Part shown: piece by piece, positions 25,585 through 33,296 of the stretch
How positions within the stretch are numbered: position 1 is the stretch's first letter
Layout of the letters: the number at the start of each line of letters is the position of its first letter
DNA from: Micromonospora trifolii
GTDB taxonomy: Bacteria; Actinomycetota; Actinomycetes; Mycobacteriales; Micromonosporaceae
Reading direction: 5' to 3'
NCBI RefSeq assembly: GCF_022229005.1
Contig: NZ_JAKKFD010000066.1
Location: 186,001 to 250,000, forward strand
DNA: 64,000 nucleotides
Translations under genes and position numbers: made by a program
The notes under the pieces: model-generated
What the model saw: only the letters and a program-made list of their open reading frames with translations
Told to the model about the DNA's origin: nothing
Database searches by the model: none

Positions 25585-27199
25585 CGGAAGCACCGACGTC
25601 CTGATCGTCGGCGGCGGCCCGGTCGGCCTGTCGACCGCGCTCTTCCTGGCCCGCAAGGGGATCCGGCCGATCCTGGTCGAACGTCGACCCCGACTGTCGA
25701 CGATCCCCCGCGCGACCGGTCTGCACGCCCGCACTGTGGAGATCTTCCGCACCGTCGGCCTGGAGCCGGCCGTGCAGCAGGCCGGCATGAAGATCGTCGG
25801 GCCGGGCGCCGAACTCGACCTCGTCCGCGCCGGCCGCGCCACGCCACTGGTCATGCTCGGCGCCCAGTCGCTGGCCGACCTCCACAAGTCCTTCGTCATG
25901 GAGGCGCACGACGTCGATTACGACAAGTTCACGCCGAGCTGGCCGATCTGGTGCGGCCAGGACCACTACGAGCCGCTGCTCTACGACGCCGCCGTCGAAG
26001 CGGGCGCGGAGATCCGCTTCCAGAACGAGCTGGTCGGGCTGACCCAGGATGAGGATGGGGTGACCGCGACCGTCTCCGACAACGGCACGACCCGCACGAT
26101 CCGGGCGCGCTACGTCGTCGCGGCCGACGGCGTGAAGAGCCCGGTCCGGAACATGCTCCAGATCGGAGACCGCAGCAACGGTGTCGCCGGGAACTTCGTC
26201 AGCATCATCTTCCGCGCCAAGGTCGACCTGCCCGACACCGCGCCACGGTTCACGCTGATCTACCTGATGAACCAACTGGCCCAGGGTCTGCTGCTCTTCA
26301 TCGAGCCGGGGCGGTGGATGTTCGGCGTCAACTACTACCCCGAGCGGGGGCAGTCGCCGGCCGACTTCACCCCGCAACGCTGCGTCGAACTGGCCCGGAT
26401 CGCGGCCGGTGACCCCGAGCTGGAGGTCGAGGTCGAGTCGGCCCAGCCCTGGGACGCGCGGCACATGGTCGCCGACGCGTACCAGGCGGGACGGGTCTTC
26501 CTCGCCGGCGACGCCTGCCACGCCCACCCGCCGGCCGGCGGCTTCGGCGTCAACGCCGGCATCCAGGACGCGCACAACCTGGCGTGGAAGCTCGCTGACG
26601 TCCTTGCGGGGCGGGCCGACGAGAGCCTGCTCGACTCCTACGAAGCCGAGCGTCGTCCGGTCGGCGCCGCGACCGCCGACCAGGCGTGGATGCTCTTCCG
26701 CACCCGGGGTCAGCTCGCCGACGAGGACAAGGCCGCCTATCGGGACTTCGTCATCGTGACGATGGGCTACCGGTACACCTCGAACGCGAGCGTCGGCGCG
26801 CCCGCCGACACCGAGCTGCTGCCCCGCGAGCTGACCTTCACCGGCCAACCCGGATCGCGTGCCCCACACGGCTGGGTCGACCAGAACGGTGCCCGGGTCT
26901 CCACTATCGACGTGCTGACCGAGGGCTGGACGTTGGCCGCGGCTCCCGGCGACGACGCCTGGCTCGCGGCGGCCGAGGCGGTCTCCGCGGAGACCGGGCT
27001 TCCGATCAAGGCGCTGACCGCCGGCCCCGACGGTGACCTCGTCGACGACGGTTCGTGGCTGGCGAGCTGTGGAGTCGGCCCCGGCGGGGCGCTGCTGGTG
27101 CGCCCCGACGGCATCGTCGCCTTCCGCAGCGCCGGCCCGGTCGACGACCAGGCGAAGACCCTCGCCGCCGCCCTGGCCACCATCCTGCGGGGAGCGTGA
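25577..27199 (+). CDS. FAD-dependent aromatic polyketide hydroxylase (TcmG/PgaE type)
   Basis: A 540-residue class A flavin monooxygenase. The FAD/NAD fold is at the N-terminus (VLIVGGGPVGLSTALFLARKG), the DG motif at AADGVKSPVRN, and the FAD-ribityl motif at FLAGDACHAHPPAGGFGVNAG. A thioredoxin-like C-terminal part of about 150 residues is typical of TcmG-type enzymes. It hydroxylates the polyphenol core using NAD(P)H and O2; whether it hydroxylates once or several times, or opens a ring by Baeyer-Villiger oxidation, cannot be told. Confidence 0.92.
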   Translation: MSDGSTDVLIVGGGPVGLSTALFLARKGIRPILVERRPRLSTIPRATGLHARTVEIFRTVGLEPAVQQAGMKIVGPGAELDLVRAGRATPLVMLGAQSLADLHKSFVMEAHDVDYDKFTPSWPIWCGQDHYEPLLYDAAVEAGAEIRFQNELVGLTQDEDGVTATVSDNGTTRTIRARYVVAADGVKSPVRNMLQIGDRSNGVAGNFVSIIFRAKVDLPDTAPRFTLIYLMNQLAQGLLLFIEPGRWMFGVNYYPERGQSPADFTPQRCVELARIAAGDPELEVEVESAQPWDARHMVADAYQAGRVFLAGDACHAHPPAGGFGVNAGIQDAHNLAWKLADVLAGRADESLLDSYEAERRPVGAATADQAWMLFRTRGQLADEDKAAYRDFVIVTMGYRYTSNASVGAPADTELLPRELTFTGQPGSRAPHGWVDQNGARVSTIDVLTEGWTLAAAPGDDAWLAAAEAVSAETGLPIKALTAGPDGDLVDDGSWLASCGVGPGGALLVRPDGIVAFRSAGPVDDQAKTLAAALATILRGA

Positions 27200-27203
27200 G
27201 CAC

Positions 27204-27545
27204 ATGTCCTACCGCGCCCTCATGGTCATGCGGATGGCCCCCGGTCACGCCGACGCGGTCGCCGAGCTCTTCGCCGAGCACGACAAGGGCGACATGCCCT
27301 ACGTCGTCGGCATCTCGCGGCGCACGCTCTTCCAGTACCAGGACCTCTACATGCACCTGCTCGAGGCCGACACCGACGTCTTCGACAAGCTCCTCGCGGC
27401 CCGCGCCCGCGCGGACTTCCAGGAGGTCAACCGGCGCCTCTCGGCCTACCTGCAGCGCTACGCGCCGGACAGCATGACCGAGTTGCAGGACTCGAAGGCC
27501 ACGCCCTTCTACACCTGGAGCCCCGAGACAGGGAGCATCACGTGA
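27204..27545 (+). CDS. TcmI-family aromatic polyketide cyclase
   Basis: A 113-residue ferredoxin-like cyclase. Typical family features: MRMAPGHADAVAELFAEHD, then MPYVVGISRRTLFQYQDLYMHLLEAD, and a C-terminal ATPFYTWSP. These enzymes close a late ring in tetracenomycin and pentangular polyphenols. ATG 27204 has GGGGAG upstream and lies 4 bp after the hydroxylase stop; the open frame further upstream is out of context. Confidence 0.9.
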   Translation: MSYRALMVMRMAPGHADAVAELFAEHDKGDMPYVVGISRRTLFQYQDLYMHLLEADTDVFDKLLAARARADFQEVNRRLSAYLQRYAPDSMTELQDSKATPFYTWSPETGSIT

Positions 27546-28549
27546 CGCTGACCCGCCGCGACATCAACGACATGATGCAGGCATACAAGAAGACGAGCCT
27601 GCTGCGCACCGGGGTCGAGCTGGGCGTGTTCGACGCGCTCGCCGCGGGCCCGGCCACTGCCGGCGGGCTCGCCCCGAAGCTCGGCATCCACCCGCGGGGC
27701 GCGCGGATCCTGCTCGACGCGCTCACCGCGATCCGTCTCACCGACCGGACCGGCGAGCACTTCTCGCTCACCCCGGCGGCCGCCGACCATCTAGTGAGCA
27801 CCCGTCCGGACTACCTGGGCGGAATGGTCAAGGTGATGTCGAGCGACTGGGAGTGGGACGCACTACGTGACCTCAGCGCCGCCGTCCGGGCCGGCGGCAC
27901 CGTCCTCGACGTGCACGCCGAGACCCCGGAGTACACCTACTGGGAGGACTTCGCCGCGTACGCGACGAAGGTCGCCCAGCCGACCGCCGAGGTGATGGCG
28001 GAGGCGCTCGCGCCGTGGACGAAGGAGCGCGCCGAGCTCGACATCCTCGACGTCGCCTGCGGCCACGGCGTCTACGGCTACACGCTCGCGCAGCACAACC
28101 CGCAGGCGGCGGTGACCTCGCTGGACTGGCCCAACGTTCTCGCCGTGACGGAGAAGCACGCCGAGCGGCTCGGCGTACGCGACCGGGCGTCGTTCCTGCC
28201 GGGTGACATGTTCACGACCGATCTCGGCGGCCCCTACGACGTCGCGCTGCTCACGAACGTCACCCACCACTTCTCCGAGGAGCGGGTGCACGAGCTGGTG
28301 GCCCGGCTCGGTTCCGTGGTCAAGCCGGGTGGGCGCCTGGTCATCGTCGGCTTCACCACTGGCGACGAGTCGCCGGCACTGGACCCGGCGCCGTACCTCT
28401 TCTCGGTGCTGATGTTGGTCTGGACCTTCCAGGGGGAGTCGCACTCCGTCGCCGCCTACAACCGGGCCCTCGCCGCGGCGGGCTTCGGCCCGGCCACCGT
28501 CCACCCGACGGACCTGCCGTTCCGAGTGCTCGTCGCAGAGAAGGGATGA
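27542..28549 (+). CDS. SAM-dependent O-methyltransferase (family 2)
   Basis: A 335-residue methyltransferase starting with GTG overlapping the cyclase stop. The N-terminal winged helix is KTSLLRTGVELGVFDALAAG; SAM motif I is LDILDVACGHGVYGYTLA, followed by LDWPNVL and NVTHHFSEE. Its motif I differs from the other two methyltransferases (ACGHG rather than GG-G/S-x-G), so it is probably a separate lineage acting at a different position of the product. Confidence 0.88.
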   Translation: MTLTRRDINDMMQAYKKTSLLRTGVELGVFDALAAGPATAGGLAPKLGIHPRGARILLDALTAIRLTDRTGEHFSLTPAAADHLVSTRPDYLGGMVKVMSSDWEWDALRDLSAAVRAGGTVLDVHAETPEYTYWEDFAAYATKVAQPTAEVMAEALAPWTKERAELDILDVACGHGVYGYTLAQHNPQAAVTSLDWPNVLAVTEKHAERLGVRDRASFLPGDMFTTDLGGPYDVALLTNVTHHFSEERVHELVARLGSVVKPGGRLVIVGFTTGDESPALDPAPYLFSVLMLVWTFQGESHSVAAYNRALAAAGFGPATVHPTDLPFRVLVAEKG

Positions 28550-28551
28550 CA

Positions 28552-29013
28552 ATGCATCGGCAACCGATCGTGAAGGTCGCCGCCACCGACGTGCCCGGCA
28601 TCAACCGGATCGGCGGCGAGGTGCGGATCCTGCTAAGCCCGAAGACCGTCGACGCGACGGAGGGCTTCATGGGCACTGTCCGCCTGGAGCCGGGCGAGTT
28701 CCTGGCAGAGCAGTACAACCCGTACTCGGACAAGTTCTGCTATCTGGTGCGCGGCGAGGTCGTGATCCGGGTCGACGGCGCGGAGGTCAAGCTCGCGGCC
28801 GACGAAGCTCTCATGGTCCGTCGCGGCCAGCGGCACCGCATCGTCAACGCCGGGGGCGAGACCGCACTGATCGTGTTCCAGATCAGTCCGCTCGCGCCGC
28901 GCCCCGAGCTGGGCCACGTCGACACCGAGGAGGTCCCGCACCCCGAGTCCCCGGTGCCGCAGGTCGGTGGCGTGCGCGACGGGTGGCAGCGACCGACGGG
29001 AGGAAACTCATGA
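28552..29013 (+). CDS. Cupin-domain polyketide-assembly protein (TcmJ-like)
   Basis: A 153-residue single-cupin protein. The beta-barrel core is EQYNPYSDKFCYLVRGEVVIRVDG and LMVRRGQRHRIVNAGG, with His/Asp ligands partly preserved. TcmJ-type cupins improve or direct cyclisation by type II synthases. ATG 28552 is preferred to ATG 28546 because AAGGG then has normal spacing. It overlaps the ACP gene (ATGA). Confidence 0.85.
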   Translation: MHRQPIVKVAATDVPGINRIGGEVRILLSPKTVDATEGFMGTVRLEPGEFLAEQYNPYSDKFCYLVRGEVVIRVDGAEVKLAADEALMVRRGQRHRIVNAGGETALIVFQISPLAPRPELGHVDTEEVPHPESPVPQVGGVRDGWQRPTGGNS

Positions 29014-29267
29014 GCCAGCTGACCCTCGACGACCTGCGTCGGATCCTGGAGACCAGTTCCGGTGTGGTCGAGCAGACCGACTGGGCCGATCCGGCGACGC
29101 TCGACGCGCCGTTCGACGACCTCGGCTACGACTCGCTCGCGCTGTTGGAGCTGGCGGCGCGGGTGCAGCAGGAGTACGAGGTGCGCATCCCCGACGACGC
29201 CGTGTCGATCATGAAGACGCCGCGGCTCGCCGTCGACTACGTCAACCAACGACTCGCGGATCGGTGA
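29010..29267 (+). CDS. Acyl carrier protein of the type II PKS
   Basis: An 85-residue acidic four-helix carrier. The phosphopantetheine Ser42 lies in DDLGYDSLALLEL. GGGAGGAA precedes the ATG. It carries the growing poly-beta-keto chain for the KS-alpha/KS-beta pair. No phosphopantetheinyl transferase is in the window, so that function must come from elsewhere. Confidence 0.95.
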   Translation: MSQLTLDDLRRILETSSGVVEQTDWADPATLDAPFDDLGYDSLALLELAARVQQEYEVRIPDDAVSIMKTPRLAVDYVNQRLADR

Positions 29268-29271
29268 CCCC

Positions 29272-29742
29272 ATGGCCGGACACACGGACAACGCGGTGGT
29301 CATCAACGCACCGTTCGACCTGGTCTGGGACCTGACCAACGACATCCCCAACTGGCCCTCCCTGTTCAGCGAGTACGCCAGCACCGAGGTCCTCTCGACC
29401 TCCGACGACGGGGCCGTCGTCTTCCGCCTGACCATGCACCCCGACCCGGCCGGCCGGGTCTGGAGCTGGGTCTCCGAGCGGGTACCCGACCGCAGTGACC
29501 GGGTGGTGCGGGCGCGGCGGCTGGAGACCGGCGCCTTCAAGTACATGAACCTTTTCTGGGAGTACACCGAGATCCCGGACGGCGGCGTGCGGATGCGGTG
29601 GGTACAGGACTTCGAGATGCGGCCGGGCGGGCACGCCGACGACGAGGGCATGACCGCCCACCTCAACCGGACCACCCGTGAGCAGCAGGCACGCATCCGG
29701 GAGATCGTGGAGAAGGCCGCGGCCGAACGCGGGCAGTCATGA
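29272..29742 (+). CDS. Mono-domain aromatase/cyclase (TcmN N-terminal/WhiE-VI type)
   Basis: A 156-residue START-fold cyclase with the typical opening NAVVINAPFDLVWDLTNDIPNWPSLFSEYA and the conserved LFWEYTEIPDGGVRMRWVQDFEM. Single-domain members act on unreduced chains and catalyse first-ring closure in tetracenomycin, pentangular and spore-pigment pathways. This agrees with the lack of a ketoreductase. ATGA overlap with the carboxylase gene. Confidence 0.92.
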   Translation: MAGHTDNAVVINAPFDLVWDLTNDIPNWPSLFSEYASTEVLSTSDDGAVVFRLTMHPDPAGRVWSWVSERVPDRSDRVVRARRLETGAFKYMNLFWEYTEIPDGGVRMRWVQDFEMRPGGHADDEGMTAHLNRTTREQQARIREIVEKAAAERGQS

Positions 29743-31400
29743 CCGCCACCGTCAACGCGCCCGTCGGCAAGAGCTGGCTGATCTGCCCGGGCTGCCGGGC
29801 GTTGCTCTACCAGCGCCGGGTCGAGCGCAACCTGGGAGTCTGCCCGGAGTGCGACCACCACGACCAGGTCACCGCACACCAGCGGATCGAGCAGCTCTTC
29901 GATCTCGACTCGGTCGAGGAGCTGCCACCGGTCGGCGCCTTCGGCGATCCGCTGGGGTTCGTCGACACCTTGCCCTACCCGCAACGGATCGAGGCCGCCC
30001 GCCGGCGTACCGGGCTCGACGAGGCGGTCGTCTGCGTCCGGGGCACTGTCGAGGGGCAGCCGTTGGTCGCTGCGGTCATGGACTTCCGGTTCCTCGGTGG
30101 CAGCCTCGGCACGGGCGTCGGCGAGCGGATCACCCGGGCGGCCGAGTTGGCGCTCGAGACCCGTACGCCGCTGCTGATCGTCAGCGCCTCCGGCGGCGCC
30201 CGGATGCAGGAGGGCGTGCTGTCGCTCATGCAGATGGCCAAGACGAGCGCGGCGCTCGGAGCCCTCGACGAGGCCGGGGTGTTGACGATCTCGCTGGTCA
30301 GCGACCCGACCTACGGTGGCGTCGCGGCATCGTTCGCGACGCTCTGCGACGTCATCCTCGCCGAGCCGGGGGCCCGCCTCGGCTTCGCCGGGCCGAGGGT
30401 CATTCAGCAGACGCTGCGTCAGCCGCTGCCGGCCGGCTTCCAGACCGCCGAGTACCTCTTCGCCCGCGGCATGCTCGACGACCTGGTGCCCCGATCGAAC
30501 CTGCGGCCGACCATCGGCCGGCTGCTGGCCTTCGCAGGGGCCGACAGGTCCGCGCCGGATCCGTACCCGGTACGGGCGACAGTGGCACCCGAGCCGGCGG
30601 ACCCGTGGGCGGTAGTGGCGCTGTCCCGCGATCTCGGGCGGCCCTCCACACTCGACTACGTCGGCCACTTCGTCGACGGTTTCGTGGAGCTGCACGGCGA
30701 TCGGCTGGCGAGTGACTGCCCGGCGATCGTCGGCGGCGTCGGCCTGATCGACGGCCGGCCCACAGTGGTGATCGGCCACCAGAAGGGCCACACGGTCGCC
30801 GAGGTGGCCAGCCGCAACTTCGGCATGGCGACACCGGCCGGCTACCGCAAGGCGGCCCGGCTGATGCGCCTGGCCGAGAAGCTCGGCACGCCCATCGTGA
30901 CGCTCATCGACACGCCCGGCGCGTACCACGGCATCTCGGCGGAGGAGAACGGCCAGGCCCTCGCCATCGCCGACAGCATCCGGCTGATGGCCGGTCTGAC
31001 GGTCCCGGTCGTCGCGATCGTGACCGGCGAGGGTGGCAGCGGCGGCGCGCTCGCCCTCGGCGTCGGCAACCGGGTTCTGATGCTCGCCAACGCGACGTAC
31101 TCGGTGATCAGCCCGGAAGGCTGCGCCGCGATCCTCTGGAACGACTCCGGTCGGGCCGACGAGGCCGCCGCGCAGCTCAAGCTCCAGGCCAGCGACCTGC
31201 TGGCGCTCGGCATCGTCGACGGGGTGGTCCCCGAACCGCCCGGCGGGGCACCGGCCGATCCCGGGGCGACCGCGTCGGCAGTACACCGGGCGGTCGTCGA
31301 CGCGTTCGCGGAGTTGGCCGGTCTCACCCGCGAGGAGGTGCGGGCCCAGCGCCGGGCCCGTTTCCGACAGATCGGAGGTTTGACGAATGCCGGAGGGTAA
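29739..31400 (+). CDS. accDA: Fused acetyl-CoA carboxylase carboxyltransferase beta-alpha
   Basis: A 553-residue fusion of AccD (about 1-265) and AccA (about 290-553). The AccD part starts with a four-Cys zinc ribbon (CPGC... CPEC) and has SASGGARMQEG; the AccA part has IGHQKGH, LIDTPGAYHG and GEGGSGGALALG. It transfers the carboxyl group from biotin to acetyl-CoA, giving malonyl-CoA for the synthase. Together with the next two genes it makes a complete enzyme inside the PKS operon. The usual genome-wide enzyme of actinomycetes is of another type (AccA3/AccD), so this looks like a dedicated supply. Confidence 0.93.
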   Translation: MTATVNAPVGKSWLICPGCRALLYQRRVERNLGVCPECDHHDQVTAHQRIEQLFDLDSVEELPPVGAFGDPLGFVDTLPYPQRIEAARRRTGLDEAVVCVRGTVEGQPLVAAVMDFRFLGGSLGTGVGERITRAAELALETRTPLLIVSASGGARMQEGVLSLMQMAKTSAALGALDEAGVLTISLVSDPTYGGVAASFATLCDVILAEPGARLGFAGPRVIQQTLRQPLPAGFQTAEYLFARGMLDDLVPRSNLRPTIGRLLAFAGADRSAPDPYPVRATVAPEPADPWAVVALSRDLGRPSTLDYVGHFVDGFVELHGDRLASDCPAIVGGVGLIDGRPTVVIGHQKGHTVAEVASRNFGMATPAGYRKAARLMRLAEKLGTPIVTLIDTPGAYHGISAEENGQALAIADSIRLMAGLTVPVVAIVTGEGGSGGALALGVGNRVLMLANATYSVISPEGCAAILWNDSGRADEAAAQLKLQASDLLALGIVDGVVPEPPGGAPADPGATASAVHRAVVDAFAELAGLTREEVRAQRRARFRQIGGLTNAGG

Positions 31401-31824
31401 CGCCGACCCGCTGGATGCCGCGGTCCGCAGTCTCGCGCTGCTGATCGGGTCGACGCCAGGTCCGGTCCGCCGTGCCCGGCTGCAACACGGCGACCTGGTG
31501 GTCGAGGTGGAGTGGCCGGACGGCGCACCCGTGGTGGCGATGGTCCCGGCGGTCCCGCCGGTGGAGGCCGACGCCGGTCTGCACTACGTGTGCGCGCCGA
31601 TGGTCGCCACGCTCTACCTCGCGCCGTCGCCCGGCGCTGACCCGTTCGTCCGGGAGGGCGACCAGGTCGTGCCCGGCCAGCAGGTCGCGATCCTGGAAGC
31701 GATGAAGATGATGATCCCGGTCGAAGCCGACCGCGCGGGCGAGGTCGTGAAGGTGCTGGTACCCAACGCGACCCCGGTCGAGTACGGCGAACGGTTGATC
31801 GCCTTAGCTGTGTCGGAGGGCTGA
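31387..31824 (+). CDS. accB: Biotin carboxyl carrier protein of acetyl-CoA carboxylase
   Basis: A 145-residue carrier. The biotin site Lys107 is in ILEAMKMM, in a C-terminal barrel domain that follows a variable N-terminus. It overlaps accDA by 14 bp, with GGAGGT inside the upstream gene. Leu140 is encoded by TTA (31804-31806), a very rare codon in such DNA that depends on the bldA-type tRNA in Streptomyces, so its translation could be tied to development. Confidence 0.92.
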   Translation: MPEGNADPLDAAVRSLALLIGSTPGPVRRARLQHGDLVVEVEWPDGAPVVAMVPAVPPVEADAGLHYVCAPMVATLYLAPSPGADPFVREGDQVVPGQQVAILEAMKMMIPVEADRAGEVVKVLVPNATPVEYGERLIALAVSEG

Positions 31825-31828
31825 CCCA

Positions 31829-33214
31829 GTGTTCGAGTCGGTGCTGATCGCCAACCGGGGCGAGATCGCGGTCCGGATCGCCCGGACCTGCCGGGAGATG
31901 GGGCTGCGTACCGTGGCGGTCTACTCGACAGTCGACCGCGACTCGGCGGTGGTGCGGCTGGCCGACGAAGCCGTCCAGATCGGGCCGGGTCCGAGTCGGC
32001 GCAGCTACCTGAGCGCCCCGGCCATCATCGAGGCGGCCCGCCGCACGGGGGCCGACGCGATCCATCCGGGGTACGGATTCCTCTCCGAGGACCCGGACTT
32101 CGCCGAGATCTGCGAGGCCGACGGGATCACGTTCATCGGGCCACCGCCCGCCGTGATGGCCGCGCTGGGCGACAAGGCCCGGACGCGGGGCATCATGGCG
32201 GGCCTCGGTCTGCCCGTGCTCCCCGGCACCACCGACGCCGTCGAGTCGGCGGCCGACGCCCGCGCGGTCGCCGAGGAGATCGGCTTCCCGCTGATCATCA
32301 AGGCGGTCGCCGGGGGCGGCGGTCGAGGCGTACGGGTGGTTCGCGATCCCGCCTCGTTCCTGGGTGAGTTCGCCTCCGCGCGGGCCGAGGCGCAGCTGCT
32401 CTTCGGCGACAACCGGGTCTACATCGAGCGCTATCTCGAATCGGCCCGCCACGTCGAGGTGCAGGTGCTCACCGACCGCTACGGCAACGGCATCCACCTC
32501 GGCGAGCGCGACTGTTCTGTGCAGCGGCGTCACCAGAAGCTGATCGAGGAGTCACCCGCGCCCGGGTTGCCGCAACACATGGTCGATCGGATGACCGCCG
32601 CGGCGGTCACCGGCGCGCTCGGTGTCGGCTACGTGGGCGCGGGCACCTTCGAGTTCCTGGTCGGCGGTGGGGACGACTTCCACCTCATGGAGGTCAACTG
32701 CCGGCTCCAGGTCGAACACCCGGTCTCCGAGCTGGTGACCGGCGTCGACCTGGTACGCCAACAGATCCTCGTCGCGGCCGGCGAACGGCTCGCGCTGACC
32801 CAGGCCGACGTGACGCCGCGCGGCACCGCGATCGAGTGTCGCCTCAACGTCGAGGACCCGGCGCGTGGCTTCGTACCGACGCCGGGTGAGCTGACCCGCT
32901 TCGACCTGCCAGCCGGCCCGTTCGTCCGCGTCGACACGCACGGGTACGCCGGCTACCGGGTGCCGGCCGACTACGACTCCCTCCTCGCGAAGGTGGTCGT
33001 CTGGGCGCCCGACCGCACCCAGGCCCTGGCCCGGATGGCCCGCGCCCTCGACGAGTGTGCCGTCGAAGGGCCAGGTGTGGCCACCACCCGCGACTTCCTC
33101 CGCTCGACGCTCGACCACCCGCTGTTCCGCGCCGCGAAACACGACACCTCGCTGGTCGACACCATGCTCACCGGCCTCCAGCCGGACACCACCGAAGCTC
33201 CAGGGCGCCACTAA
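31829..33214 (+). CDS. accC: Biotin carboxylase subunit of acetyl-CoA carboxylase
   Basis: A 461-residue ATP-dependent biotin carboxylase. N-terminal LIANRGEIAVRIARTCRE, ATP-grasp loop KAVAGGGGRGVRVV, and the biotin carboxylase signature FLVGGGDDFHLMEVNCRLQVEHPVSE are all present; in most family members the FLV segment is FLYE-like. GTG start with GGAGGG upstream. Last gene of the KS operon; no clear terminator follows, so read-through into the peroxidase gene is possible. Confidence 0.94.
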   Translation: MFESVLIANRGEIAVRIARTCREMGLRTVAVYSTVDRDSAVVRLADEAVQIGPGPSRRSYLSAPAIIEAARRTGADAIHPGYGFLSEDPDFAEICEADGITFIGPPPAVMAALGDKARTRGIMAGLGLPVLPGTTDAVESAADARAVAEEIGFPLIIKAVAGGGGRGVRVVRDPASFLGEFASARAEAQLLFGDNRVYIERYLESARHVEVQVLTDRYGNGIHLGERDCSVQRRHQKLIEESPAPGLPQHMVDRMTAAAVTGALGVGYVGAGTFEFLVGGGDDFHLMEVNCRLQVEHPVSELVTGVDLVRQQILVAAGERLALTQADVTPRGTAIECRLNVEDPARGFVPTPGELTRFDLPAGPFVRVDTHGYAGYRVPADYDSLLAKVVVWAPDRTQALARMARALDECAVEGPGVATTRDFLRSTLDHPLFRAAKHDTSLVDTMLTGLQPDTTEAPGRH

Positions 33215-33296
33215 CCGAAGGGTTCACACTGCTGCCGGTTCGCGGGTTTGCGGCCCGTGCGTCCACGCGGGCGCCTGCGGACGGAAGGTGGCCGAC

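Noticed and set aside
33240..33282. Possible SARP box upstream of the haem peroxidase
   Set aside because: TCGCGGG/CGGCCCG/TCCACGC are 11 bp apart, but the middle heptamer does not fit and the hexamer 8 bp later (GCGGAC) is no -10.
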